Below, piece by piece: positions 26,068-36,985 of a DNA stretch of 64,000 nucleotides. Position 1 is the first letter of the stretch, and every line of letters starts with the position of its first letter. This DNA is from Theobroma cacao (Eukaryota; Streptophyta; Magnoliopsida; Malvales; Malvaceae): positions 37,912,111-37,976,110 of the forward strand of contig NC_030854.1 of NCBI RefSeq assembly GCF_000208745.1, read 5' to 3'. The notes under the pieces are model-generated. The model ran no database searches. It was not told the DNA's origin and worked only from the letters and a program-made list of their open reading frames with translations. The position numbers were made by a program, and so were the translations under genes.

Positions 26068-26400
26068 GAATTGTACTACTAATAACTACCAACTGCCAAA
26101 TTGCCTAAGCCATAGATAACAATTGCTCTAAATTTATCAAATTTGCAGGGGAGTTTTATTCTTTTGTTGTTTAAAGTTTTTTTTTTTATTGTTTAATTTA
26201 ATGGTAGGAAAATGTGAGGTGAGGAATGGCGTGGCAGGGTGGCAGTATACCACGCCTACAAGACCCGGACCATTAGCAATTCGCGTAGAAGCATTAATTT
26301 TTGGTTTTGGCTACCTTATGTGAACATTTTTTTTACAATATTTGAAAAAAGTTAGTGTATTATTTTGAAAAAAATTTAAATAAATTTTTATTTTTTATTA

Positions 26401-26686
26401 CATTAAATCAAGTCTTTGTAATTTTATTTTGGATCATATAGATAATTATGATCAATAGTTGATTAATTATCTTTAGTTAAAATGACACATGACACTAATA
26501 TGAAAAGTGAAAAATCTTATACGACTATATCATCATGTCACATTAGTATATCGCTTTATTATTATCATGAAATGTTAACATCATGTGAAATAAAATGATA
26601 AGTGATATTTTAATTAATAATAATTAATTAATCATTAGTTATAAAAGTTTATTTGATTTAAAATAAAAGTATAAGAGTTGATTAAA
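26401..26686. mobile_element. Palindromic MITE
   Basis: The left arm (cattaaatcaagtc... attttattttggatc) is the imperfect inverse of the right arm (...gatttaaaataaaag... gagttgattaaa), with arms of about 100 bases. Partial relatives with the same arm words lie at about 2190-2237, 17740-17830 and 45405-45480. It has no coding capacity, as expected of a MITE; the superfamily is not clear. Confidence 0.55.
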
Positions 26687-26802
26687 CTAATAAAAGAATA
26701 AAAAATTATTTGAATTTTTTTGAAAATGATAAAAATAAGTTAATAAATAAACAAATAAAAAGTAAACAAAGTGATTTCTCTAAATAACAATTTAAAATTT
26801 TT

Positions 26803-28490
26803 TTATAAAAATATTTTACAAAACAACTCAACGGATTAATCTCTTAACCCGCTTCAACACCATGTTGATATTAAGAATAGAGAGGGGAAAGGAGATCAAG
26901 AGGAAAGTAGAAAAAGAAAGAGAAAAATTCAAGATACCATTTTAATTTGATGAAATTTCACTAACAAGTGTCAATTGTAAATTAGTTTGGAATCAAATAG
27001 TTTAGATTGTTTGTAGAAATTATTTAATAAGAAAATACATTAAAAGTATAATAATATTTCACATGAAATTTATCTAAGGTTTATTTTTTTCATTAATTTA
27101 CATATTTGTTGAGAATTAGACCTAACTTAAAAATTTGAATTATTGTATTTATTACTAACAAATAGCATCACAGGTGTTACTTATAATTTAATTACATGTG
27201 TTTTTTGGCTATAGTGACTTACAATGAGCAATTTTTGCTTGTGATTTTTTTATAATATTCCAACAAATTAATATTTTAAAAAAATTCCCATAACCATTAA
27301 CCTACAAGTGGACTTGATACAAATCTTTACATGTCAAATCTAAACTTTATATTTTTATTTAGTTATTAAAAATAAACCATAGCAACTTGAATAAAATGTT
27401 TATATGACAGCAATTTACCACTATAATTTTTACATTAACCAAAATATTATAGTCCTCGTAACAAATTAGAATAAGTCATCAACTAATCAAAATTATATTA
27501 TGAGTTAGTTATGCAATTGCCATCAACTAATCAAAATTGTATCATGAGCTAATTATGTAGTCACCACATAACTAATTAATTAAGTTGTTGACATGAAGTA
27601 TATTATTCTCATGAGATTTGAATATATAAGCAAAAAAAATCGAAAAGCGGGAGAGATTTTGCTTCGATTCCCTTTTTCTATGATAAAATAAACAAATGGC
27701 CAACCATCCTCAATCCAACCAAGTATTAAACTATTTTAAATGAGAAGTTAACACATCTATTTACAAAGAATTTATCAAACATGGATATATTTACTGATTC
27801 CATCACTTTCACGGCTGACGCTGTCATCTCTTCTGTCAAGCAGAAGCTTTGTGTTCTTCTAGATCCTTTCGATATTGGCTTTGTCGGTCTTTCTTTCAAG
27901 GTTTTGGTGGAACTTTTATGTTCTTATCAATTGTTAGATATCTCTAATTTATAAGTAACAGAATTTTTGTTTTATGTCTAACGTATTTTTGTAAGTAGCT
28001 AGATCTTTTTAATAATTATATAGTTACTTTCATCCTCACTTCTCTTCATATCAACAAAGTCTTCTGCATGCATTCTTCTATTATTCAAGTTAGAGACTTA
28101 AATGGCATGATGGTAATAAGATTAATAAATAATAATAATTGATAAGATTGTAAATTTATATAATACCAAACAAATTATTCTGATAAGGTATATGTGCTAT
28201 ATAACACACATTTAAGCTATCAATAATTTTAAAAAAAAATCAATGAGCTAAATTCGTCAACCATAATGAATTTAATGTTAGGATGTAATTTTAGCATATA
28301 CAATATGCACAATGAAAAAAATACGAATTAATGTGCTATATCATTTTAATTAACTATCATATTTGTATTGAACGATATTACATGTTTATCGCACGATATG
28401 CGTATAATACGAAACAATATATTTTTAAGCTTTATTTTTAAACTTATTTCTATTACGGTCAAAACTGCAACAACATTAACGTAAATTCTT
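26803..28490 (+). repeat. Diverged tandem duplication, unit 1
   Basis: Unit 1 shares an ordered series of words with unit 2 (28512-29943): tttttataaaaatattttaca, gagatcaagag, tattt-cacatgaaatttatc, cttgtgattttttt, atgaagtatattatt, aatcgaaaagcg, and cataatgaatt. Order and orientation are conserved. Unit 1 contains an extra segment of about 0.3 kb from 27781 that unit 2 lacks. Confidence 0.7.
27781..27954 (+). CDS. Short orphan open frame (57 aa), doubtful
   Basis: An ATG-started frame of 57 codons lies in a local patch of normal GC content within otherwise AT-rich repeat. It begins MDIFTDSITFTADAV and includes VLLDPFDIGFVGLSF. A possible splice donor (AAG-GTTTTG) follows codon 40. The segment is absent from the second repeat unit. 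I do not recognise the peptide. It may be a captured exon fragment rather than a gene. Confidence 0.2.
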   Translation: MDIFTDSITFTADAVISSVKQKLCVLLDPFDIGFVGLSFKVLVELLCSYQLLDISNL

Positions 28491-28511
28491 CAACAAATAT
28501 CTATAAATATT

Positions 28512-29943
28512 TTTATATTTTTTTATAAAAATATTTTACAAGACAGTTCGTCTACCATCTCATGGCTTACAACTATCTATTTTAGCACCAAGAATGGAGA
28601 GGGGAAAAGAGATCAAGAGCAAAATAGAAAAAGAAAGAGAAAAGTTCAAGATAAATAAATTGAAAGTATAGTAATATTTCACATGAAATTTATCCAAGGT
28701 TTATTTTTCTTTCATTAATTTACTTATACATTGAGAATTACCTCCTTCATTAATTTAAAATTTTGAATTATTGTGTTTATTATTAAATAGCACCAAGAAC
28801 TTTACTTATAATTTAATTACATTTTTTAGCAATAGTGACTGTAATGATCAATTGTTGCTTGTGATTTTTTTTTATAATATTTCACCAAATTAAATTTTGA
28901 AAAAGAAAAATCCCAAAACCAATAACTTGATACAAATTTTTACAATGTCAAATCTAAACTTCAAAATTAACTTAACTTTAATAAAATGTTTATATGACAT
29001 CAATTTACCACTATAATTTTTACATGATCAAATATTATATTCCTTATAACAAATTAGAATGAGCTATCAACTAATCAAAATTGTATCATGAACTAGTTAT
29101 GTAGATATCATATGACTTATAAAGAATATTATTCTCATGATATTTGAATATATAAGTCAAATAAATCTTATAACAAATTAGAATAAACCATCAACTTATT
29201 AAAATTATATCATGAGTTAATTTATGTAGTTAGCGCATGACTAATCAAGTTGTTGGTATGAAGTATATTATTGTCATTATATTTGAATATATAAGTCAAA
29301 CAAATCGAAAAGCGTGATAGGTTATGTTTCAATTCTTATCTTATACAACAAAATAAGTAAATGACTAACCTTCCTCAATCCAATGAGAAATAAACTAGAA
29401 ACAAAATTTTTTCAAAATGAAAAATTAACATATCTATTTACAAAGAATTTAGCAAACATGAAATAAATGTGATACTTGTTTTGATGAGATTGTGAACTTA
29501 TATACACCAAAGATAAAAATTAACATATCTATTTACAAAGAATTTATCAAACATGAAATAAATGTGATATTTGTTTTGATGGGATTGTGAACTTATATAC
29601 GCCAAAGATAGCATAAATAAGAGCTATTGACAATTTAAAAAAAAAATTAATGGGTTGAATTCATCAATCATAATGAATTCAATGTTTGGATGTCGTTTAT
29701 TATAAGACATATACAATGTGTAGGACGATAGGTTAGAATATTAATGAAAATTGATACGAATTAATATAATTTATCGCTTTAATTAAGTATCATATATGTA
29801 TTGAATGATATTATACATGTATCATGTATTAAATGATATTACGAGTCTATCACACAATATACATATAATACGAAACGACATATTTTTAACTCAATACGTA
29901 TTTCTATTGCAACAAGTTAATAACATTAAACAGAGAATTTTCC
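28512..29943 (+). repeat. Diverged tandem duplication, unit 2
   Basis: Second copy of the 26803-28490 unit, same orientation and immediately adjacent, with its own 95-bp internal tandem duplication (29421-29610). Confidence 0.7.
29421..29610 (+). repeat. 95-bp tandem duplication
   Basis: Units 29421-29515 and 29516-29610 are nearly identical head-to-tail copies. Both run from aaaattaacatatctattta to caaagata and differ at only a handful of bases, so this is a much younger event than the 1.5 kb duplication containing it. Confidence 0.9.
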
Positions 29944-30096
29944 ACCTTCATCATCAATTGAAATTCCCTTAAAAATTGCAAGCTTCTGCTTTTGTTCAAG
30001 TATTTTTAACGCTCACATTAGAATTGTGCAATGTATGCCATGAAGTTCTGTTTCTCGAGATTCAATCCTTAAATGTAATTTCTCAACAGTAATAAC

Positions 30097-30622
30097 TAGA
30101 GCTGTCAATATGGGCTGACTCGGTCTAGCCCAGCCCAAGCTCTCGTAGGCTAAGAAAATATGGGTAGGGCCAGGTCAACCCATTTTTTATATGGGCTATC
30201 AAAACGTCAACTCAGCCCACCCCTTACTAACCCATGCGTTGTGTTGAGTCAGCCCATTTTTTTTAAAAAAATTATTTTTATAATTTTATAATAAAATTAT
30301 TTTATGATTTAATTTATAAATTAAAATTATTAATTTGATAAGTAAAGATTAAACACATTAAAATATATAAAATAAACAATATTATTGATAATTAAATTAT
30401 TAATCTTATATAATTAAATATATAAAATTATTAAATTAATTAAAATTATTTATTTATTGACTCACAGGGCTTGCCTGCCCTAGCCCACCTTAACCCACTG
30501 ATTGATGGGCTGGCCCATTTAGGCCCAGTTCAAATATGAGCCTAAAATTTTAGACCCAACTCATCCCATATTTGATAAAAAATGAGCCAACTTAATGGAC
30601 TAGACCTATTTTGACAGGTATA
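30097..30622. mobile_element. hAT-type MITE with target-site duplication
   Basis: The left end tagagctgtcaatatggg and the reverse complement of the right end tatacctgtcaaaatagg agree at 14 of 18 bases. The flanks gtaataac (30089-30096) and gtcataac (30623-30630) match at 7 of 8, the 8-bp duplication expected of hAT transposition. The subterminal parts are rich in gcccagccc/ggcccag words, typical of plant hAT MITEs, while the middle is AT-only. At 526 bp it cannot encode a transposase. Confidence 0.85.
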
Positions 30623-32239
30623 GTCATAACACAGTCCTCAAAGCTATTATCTTTTACAAAGTTTAAAACAATGTCAGCTCAATCTTGAATTTGATGCCAA
30701 AGGATAAGGCATTTTCTATGTCCTTTATCCAACCATTTTGCACGTCCTTCTGTAATCAAGGCTGAGAGGACTGCCTCCTAGCTTCATGACTAAGAGTGCT
30801 CTTAATCACAAGATTTGAAAAGAGAAGAAATTCTTCCTCAAGCCTAATGATTGCAGTAATCCAGATCCTTCCAAAGTTGTAACTGTTTCGCACGAGTCTC
30901 CTCACCGGCTGCAAGGTGAAGTAAGGAAGGTAGACCAAGAAATGGGGAAGCTCAAAATCACCTAATTTTTGCATTTCTCTTAATGAAATAGGCTTCATCA
31001 CCTTGGGAGATTATAAATAAGCAAATAACTAGATAATAACACTTGAGTATTTGGCTCATTAATAAGTGTATGATCTTTTTCTCAAACAGAGTAAAGTTTG
31101 AATCTCTTTCTCCAAATATATATATAAAAAACATTTTAAAAAATAACTATTTAATGAGAATTTGATGCTGATCAAGTTTCTGATTAATCAATTTACTTTC
31201 CACTTGATCTTTTTTGCATATTTTTGGAGGAGTTTGAGAAGTTTAATCCAATTTGCTAACATTGTCACGCCATTTTTTTTCCTTTTTAATTTATGTTAAT
31301 TTATTTGTGTCACACTTGCAACTTAGTCTCTTCTCACTCTCTTATATTCTCTTATAGTCAAAACTGATTCCCACAATGCCACTCTATTTGAAAGGCAAAA
31401 CATATATCTCCAACCACGTTGAGAGTATCAAATGTAAAATTCTAAGAGTTTATGCTTTTTTTGTAATGAAGTTAGTATGATTATGCTCTTTATTTGAAAG
31501 GCGATACATATATCTCTATCCCCTTTGGGAGTATCAAATATAAGATTTTGTGCTTTTTTTTTGTAATGAATTTATTATGATTATGCTATTGAGCAATATT
31601 TGAATAATAAATGAATTGTGCTATGTAAATACTAAGAATAATAAATGAATTATTGAGCAAAAAATAAAGAATACTTACTGAATTATGGGCTTTTACAGGT
31701 CTAGAAAATGGGCCTAGTCCAATTTCTAGGCCCACTCTATGTTCTAATCTTTTGGATGGCCCATTCTAAGATCATATCTTTATTTCTTAGTATGATTGAT
31801 GCAGCTTAAGGATTTTTCTTGGCATTTCATCGGAAGATGAGGTTACTAATTATTATTACTAGATAAGATAAAGATCCAAGCCATTAACATTTTTGGCATT
31901 TGTGGTACATTTTTTGTTGAAAAGTATTTAAGTTATTCCATTTGCAACTATACCAAGTTGAGAAAAAAACAGAATATTTACTAAATTTTTAATTAATAAT
32001 AATTAATTCACACATGATTGTCATGTATAGTATAGACATATTAAATTCATTTATAAACCATGAATCTTATAATTGACTTTGCAATTATACATAAAGAGGA
32101 TTCTTCAAAGAGAAAAGTCATAAAACTAGAAATTATGTGTATTCGTAATTATCCGACCTGTTTAAATAAAGTTAGGAAATTCTCTATAAATGCAAAAAAT
32201 AATTCTTACAATTTTCATAAATTTGATTTGAGGCAATTA

Positions 32240-32560
32240 TAAAAAAAAACCCTAATAATAAAGAAATAAGAAAAAACTAAACCTATCCTTCTTCTTCCTC
32301 GATCTTCTTTTTAAATATTATAAGTGCTGTATTTGCAGAGAAGATAACATACCATCTTTTAAGATTGGAATTTCTCAAACTTGGCCTGTATTCTTGAGCC
32401 AGGCCCAGTTCTGCTTAGTGAAATTCCATTGCAACCACTGAAGAATGGACAAGAGAAAGACAAGGGAACGTTAGTGAAGGAGATTGAATTGTTGGGTACG
32501 GAAGCAAAGCAGCGGCAGTTGAAGCAGCTTGGTGCTGGGGCAGACATGAATTGTAGTGTT
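32240..32560 (-). pseudogene. Decayed copy of DUF1995 exon 1
   Basis: An ATG at 32547 opens a frame beginning MSAPAPSCFNCRCFAS that matches exon 1 of the gene at 22929-26067 up to the FEKFQ motif. There the copy loses the following GDPSDAN codons and reaches a stop. Similarity resumes through the acidic codons, the exon-end GT donor and the first 30 bases of intron 1. Because intron sequence is included, this is a DNA-level segmental copy, not a retrocopy. Confidence 0.85.
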
Positions 32561-32794
32561 AATAAGGATGAGGGCAAAACATGCTAGGGCTGAATTGAAA
32601 AATAATTTATCAATAATTCTACTATTTAATTATTCTCAATTGAGAATTTATTAAGGATTCAGCATTGCCAAATAGAGAGAAATTGAAAAAAAAAAAAACA
32701 GAACTGAAAATCTTTACATAATAATAATGAAACTAACAAAAACCTAACAAAATTAAAAGCTAATAAAGTTTATATTGGAAAAAAAATAAATCTC

Positions 32795-33190
32795 TTAATT
32801 GGACCCTTTCTTCCTCCTCAGAAAACGTATTATACTTTTTTTAGCATCTTCTTCTTCCTCTTCCTTGGCAGTTTCAAGTGTTTGTATCAGACTCTCCAAA
32901 CAAGCATTTACATCTCTTTCTACTCTACCATGAATCAAATGCTCATAAACATTGGCTGGAGTCATGTTTACGTCTTTCAACAGATCCCCAATCTTTTCAA
33001 AAAGAGGATGTGGGTCAAGGTTCAAATAATTCTTTGCCGACACCTTGAACCCTCCTCGGGTGCAATAGGATAATTCAATATGCATATCCATTCTTCTTTT
33101 TCTAATTAAAGCTGGATCAAGTTTGTTGATGTGATTGGTTGTAAACACAATGACCAAATCCCATCGACGAAATTCAAAAACCTTAATAAT
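32795..33190 (-). pseudogene. AAA-ATPase (BCS1-like/AATP1 type) C-terminal relic
   Basis: The minus-strand frame reads VIVFTTNHINKLDPALIRK, then MDMHIELSYC, LFEKIGDLL and TPANVYEHL, the C-terminal half of the plant mitochondrial/ER AAA-ATPase family (At3g50940-like). It ends at a proper stop at 32795. Upstream, LNFVDGIW appears in a different frame (about 33160-33185). The intervening codons are lost, as are Walker A and everything before it. The expected RPGRMD is changed to RKRRMD. It is a truncated, frameshifted pseudogene. Confidence 0.85.
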
Positions 33191-33463
33191 GTAACTTTAC
33201 TTTTTTTTTTTCATCTTTCTCACAATTACTGTGTTTTTTTGTAATATCAAGTGAATAATCTATATCTTCAACTATAAAAATTGATAGTTTAAATATTAAT
33301 ATTTTATTTATACTTTAATCATTAATATTAAATGTTATTGTGATTATTTATTTTTATTTTATTTTATCTTTTAAATGTTAATAATTTATATTTTTTAAAT
33401 ATTAATAGTTGATTACTTAAGTATTAATATTTTATTTATAATTTAATCATTAATTTTAAAATA

Positions 33464-33464
33464 N
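33464..33464. other. Single N in A/T-only repeat
   Basis: One N between taattttaaaata and actattttatttataattt. The words on both sides (tattttatttataattta) are the same repeat, so the join may have collapsed or misplaced repeat units. Confidence 0.9.
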
Positions 33465-34101
33465 ACTATTTTATTTATAATTTAAATGTTATTATGATTA
33501 TTTGTTTTTATTTTATTTTTTAAATATTAATAATTTATATAATATATTTATAATTGATTGAAAATATTAATAATTGGTAATTTAATTTATAATTTAAATA
33601 TTATTATGATTAAAATATTAATACTTTTAATTAATTTTAAAATTCAAAATATTTTATAATATATAATTAAAATTAAAACTTTTTATTATAATAAGATTTA
33701 TTTTTTCTCTATTTGCATTTTTCATTTTTTAATTTAAATATCACTTAATAAATTAATTATTAATATTTTAAATATTAATTTTTTATTTATAATTTAAATA
33801 TGTTATAATTAAAATATAAAAATATTAATATTTTTTAATTTAAATTTAAAATATTAATTTTATAAGTTTAAGTTTATAATTTTTAAAAATAAATAATGAC
33901 ATTTTAGTTTAAAATATTTAAATTTTATTCCTATAAGTGTAGAATAGTTAATATCATGAAAGAAGGTAGTATTAACTATTTCAAGATTTTGCTTAATTTT
34001 AAAGAATGGCTATTCTTTTCTCAATAGTAAACCACATAAGGAGAAAAAATTTTATAAGGAATAGAGGGGGAATGGCTAACATGACCTAAGAAGAGATGAA
34101 A

Positions 34102-34112
34102 TAGCCGTTAGA
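34102..34112 (-). promoter_or_regulatory. Perfect MSA element upstream of kinesin-14
   Basis: On the minus strand this reads tctaacggcta, an exact match to the mitosis-specific activator consensus YCYAACGGYYA bound by MYB3R factors, about 290 bp before the start codon. A second 9-of-11 match (tcaaacggctc) sits at 34126-34136 on the plus strand. Confidence 0.65.
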
Positions 34113-34401
34113 ACAGCTACTTCCATCAAACGGCTCACGTTCATTCATTTTGAATTCAAAAATTGAATCCAATCAAAAAGGGGAAAACCCTACGCCCCAC
34201 TCCAATTTCACGCTTTAAACTCAACGCTCTTAGCTCTCTTGCAAATTTTCTCTCCTTTTCTAAAAATTTCTCGATCTCGTCTCGCTGATCTCTCAATTTC
34301 TCTTACGAGATCGTAAATCTTGCTTATTGATTTTTCTCCGGTGATAATCGAGTTCTTGTTTTCGTTTGAATTTGTGGAAAATCTGTCAAAAAACGGTGGA
34401 A

Positions 34402-36938
34402 ATGTGCTCGGAGAGTTGCGATCGGAGCCTTCTTGATGAAGGTTGGAGACTTTTTTTTTCTTTCGATTTTATTTATCGAATTTCAGAGGAAAGAAAAGAA
34501 ATCATTTGGGCAAGTCTTGAATAAATATTAAAAATTGAAAAAGAAATACCATTTGGGATTTTTTTTTAACATGTTCGAAACCCTACAGAATGCTTACTTG
34601 GATTCTGTTCAGATCTAACCCTCTGTCGTGATTTGCTTGTTTAGTTCAAAACGTAGAACATGTGGCATATATTTAGTTGAATTTAAGCCTTAATTGAAAC
34701 TCTTGATTAGAGGTCATGAACCCTTTGTACTTTGTATTGCCTAGAAAGGTGTTATAATTTACCAATTCTTCTCTTCTTCTTTTTTTTAGTTATTTGGTGC
34801 ATTTGAATGCTTCAAATTCTAATTTTGGAACAAAATCATGTTTTTTTTACGTATTCATATAATCGGAATACTAATGTGAAGATTTTTGGCTGTTTCTTTG
34901 GAACCAGTAGAAGAGAATACCAATTCTATGGATGAGGACACTATATCCAACACGAACCAAGAAATTTCTCCGGCTCAGGGGCCAACTCTTCCGATATTAC
35001 AGAAAGTTATTAATTTGAGTAACAGTATTCAGGTAAAATTTTGTTCTATTTTAACATTTCAAATTTATAATGCTGATTAATTTTCATAAGAATCACACAT
35101 AAACTGAAGAGTCTGCTTTTTTTTCCTCTGATTGATAGGTTTTGTTTCTTAAACTCAAACTTTTATTTTCTTATGTTATCATGGGTGGTACAATAGCTTG
35201 ACTTCATAACTTTGGCAATTTGACTTTCATAACTTAATGTCATAGAATTTGAAGATGGAGCACGAAATTCTGTCTAATCAAGTGAAGGGCATCACTACAG
35301 ATTCGTTTCCTGGCCATGATGTTGTAGGAACTATTCAGCTTCTCAGTAAGTACCCAATAGATTGAAGAAACAACTGTTTTCGCATCTGTGTTTTTTCTTT
35401 TGGTTTGAATTGCTTCTCTCCTTCCTGTTTGGTATAGATAATGAATATGAACTTCTGAAGAAGAAGTATCTAGATGAGTCATCAGAGAGGAAGCGCCTTT
35501 ACAATGAAGTGATTGAACTTAAAGGAAACATCAGGGTCTTCTGCAGATGTAGACCACTAAACCAATGTGAAGTTGTGAATGGGTCCTCTTCTGTAGTTGA
35601 ATTTGACTCGTCCCAAGATACTGAGCTACAGATAATTTCTTCTGATTCTTCCAAGAAGCAATTCAAGTTTGACCATGTATTTAGGCCTGAGGATGGCCAA
35701 GGTAACCTTAGATCTCTTGGCTGAATTTACTATGACCTGAGATCTTTTGACCAAATTTATTATAAAAATTTTTTAATTCTTTGTTTTTTAATTATGCAGA
35801 GGTTGTTTTTGCACAAACTAAACCAATTGTCACTTCTGTATTGGATGGCTATAATGTCTGCATATTTGCTTATGGGCAAACTGGAACTGGGAAGACATTT
35901 ACAATGGAGGGAACACCAGAAAATAGGGGAGTTAACTACAGGACATTGGAGGAGTTGTTTCGAGTTTCTGGACAGAGAGGTGGTGTAATGAGATACGAGC
36001 TATTTGTCAGCATGATGGAGGTCTACAATGAAAAGATAAGGGACCTTCTAGGAGAAAACTCCAACCGGCCTACTAAAAAGTTAGTTCCTTAGATTGATTT
36101 GTCTATGGTTGGTCAATTATTAAAGTATGGTTGCAAAACACATTTATATTAATATCCAGGTTAAGCACCAATTCACTTTTCTTTTCATGAAGAATTAAAA
36201 TCCATTGGCACAAACTTTAATCACTATTCTTATGGGCAATTTGTTGAGAAGATGACGCCATTGATGTTGGAATAAAAAATACATCTCGTAATTTCTAGCC
36301 GGTCTATGGTTGTTTCATGAAAAGTAATTTCAAAAACCTCAGTTTTAGGAAGTTGCAAAGGCTAATTGAAGTCCTACATTATGTTGATAAAGGTTGGAGA
36401 TCAAGCAAGCAGCAGAAGGGACACAAGAAGTTCCAGGACTTGTTGAGGCTCCTGTTTACAGCACAGAGGAAGTGTGGGAGCTGCTAAAGTCCGGAAGTCG
36501 GGTCAGATCTGTGGGAGCCACCAACGCCAATGAATTGAGCAGCCGTTCTCACTGGTAACTCGTAATTTTCTGTTTTTATTGTTTCCTAATTATATATGAG
36601 AGGGTAGAGTTCCTGTTATCTAATAAATTAGAAAATTTTGTTATTCAACAGTAGTGGCTGGGAAATAATGGTGCATCCAAACATTCTTGTTTTACTGTGA
36701 TGACCAAAATTGTCTCTTTGCAGCTTGCTGCGTGTAACTGTAAGGGGAACAAATTTGGTAAATGGCCAAAAGACCAGGAGTCACCTGTGGCTGGTAGATT
36801 TGGCTGGAAGTGAGCGTGTGGGAAAGATTGAAGTTGAAGGTGAAAGGTTGAAGGAATCCCAGTTTATTAATAAATCTCTCTCAGCGCTAGGTGATGTGAT
36901 TTCTGCCCTTGCATCCAAAACAGGCCACGTTCCTTATA

Positions 36939-36985
<47 letters not shown>

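Larger units (their letters stand above)
26068..34401. other. Large repeat-rich intergenic region
   Basis: The 8.3 kb between the divergent DUF1995 and kinesin-14 genes contains the two promoters, a palindromic MITE, a diverged tandem duplication, a hAT MITE, a copied DUF1995 exon, an AAA-ATPase relic and about 0.9 kb of A/T-only low-complexity sequence (33190-34000) with a single N at 33464. I see no intact gene. Confidence 0.7.

Noticed and set aside
29516..31000. Full-length LTR retrotransposon around 26.8-30 kb
   Set aside because: The two large direct repeats are adjacent with no internal coding domain between them, so they are a tandem duplication and not an LTR pair.
30756..31001. 81-codon minus-strand frame beginning MMKPISLREMQKLGDFEL
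   Set aside because: ATG-started and of fairly normal composition, but I recognise no domain, there are no convincing splice partners, and it lies amid repeats. It could be a gene fragment; the support is too weak to list.
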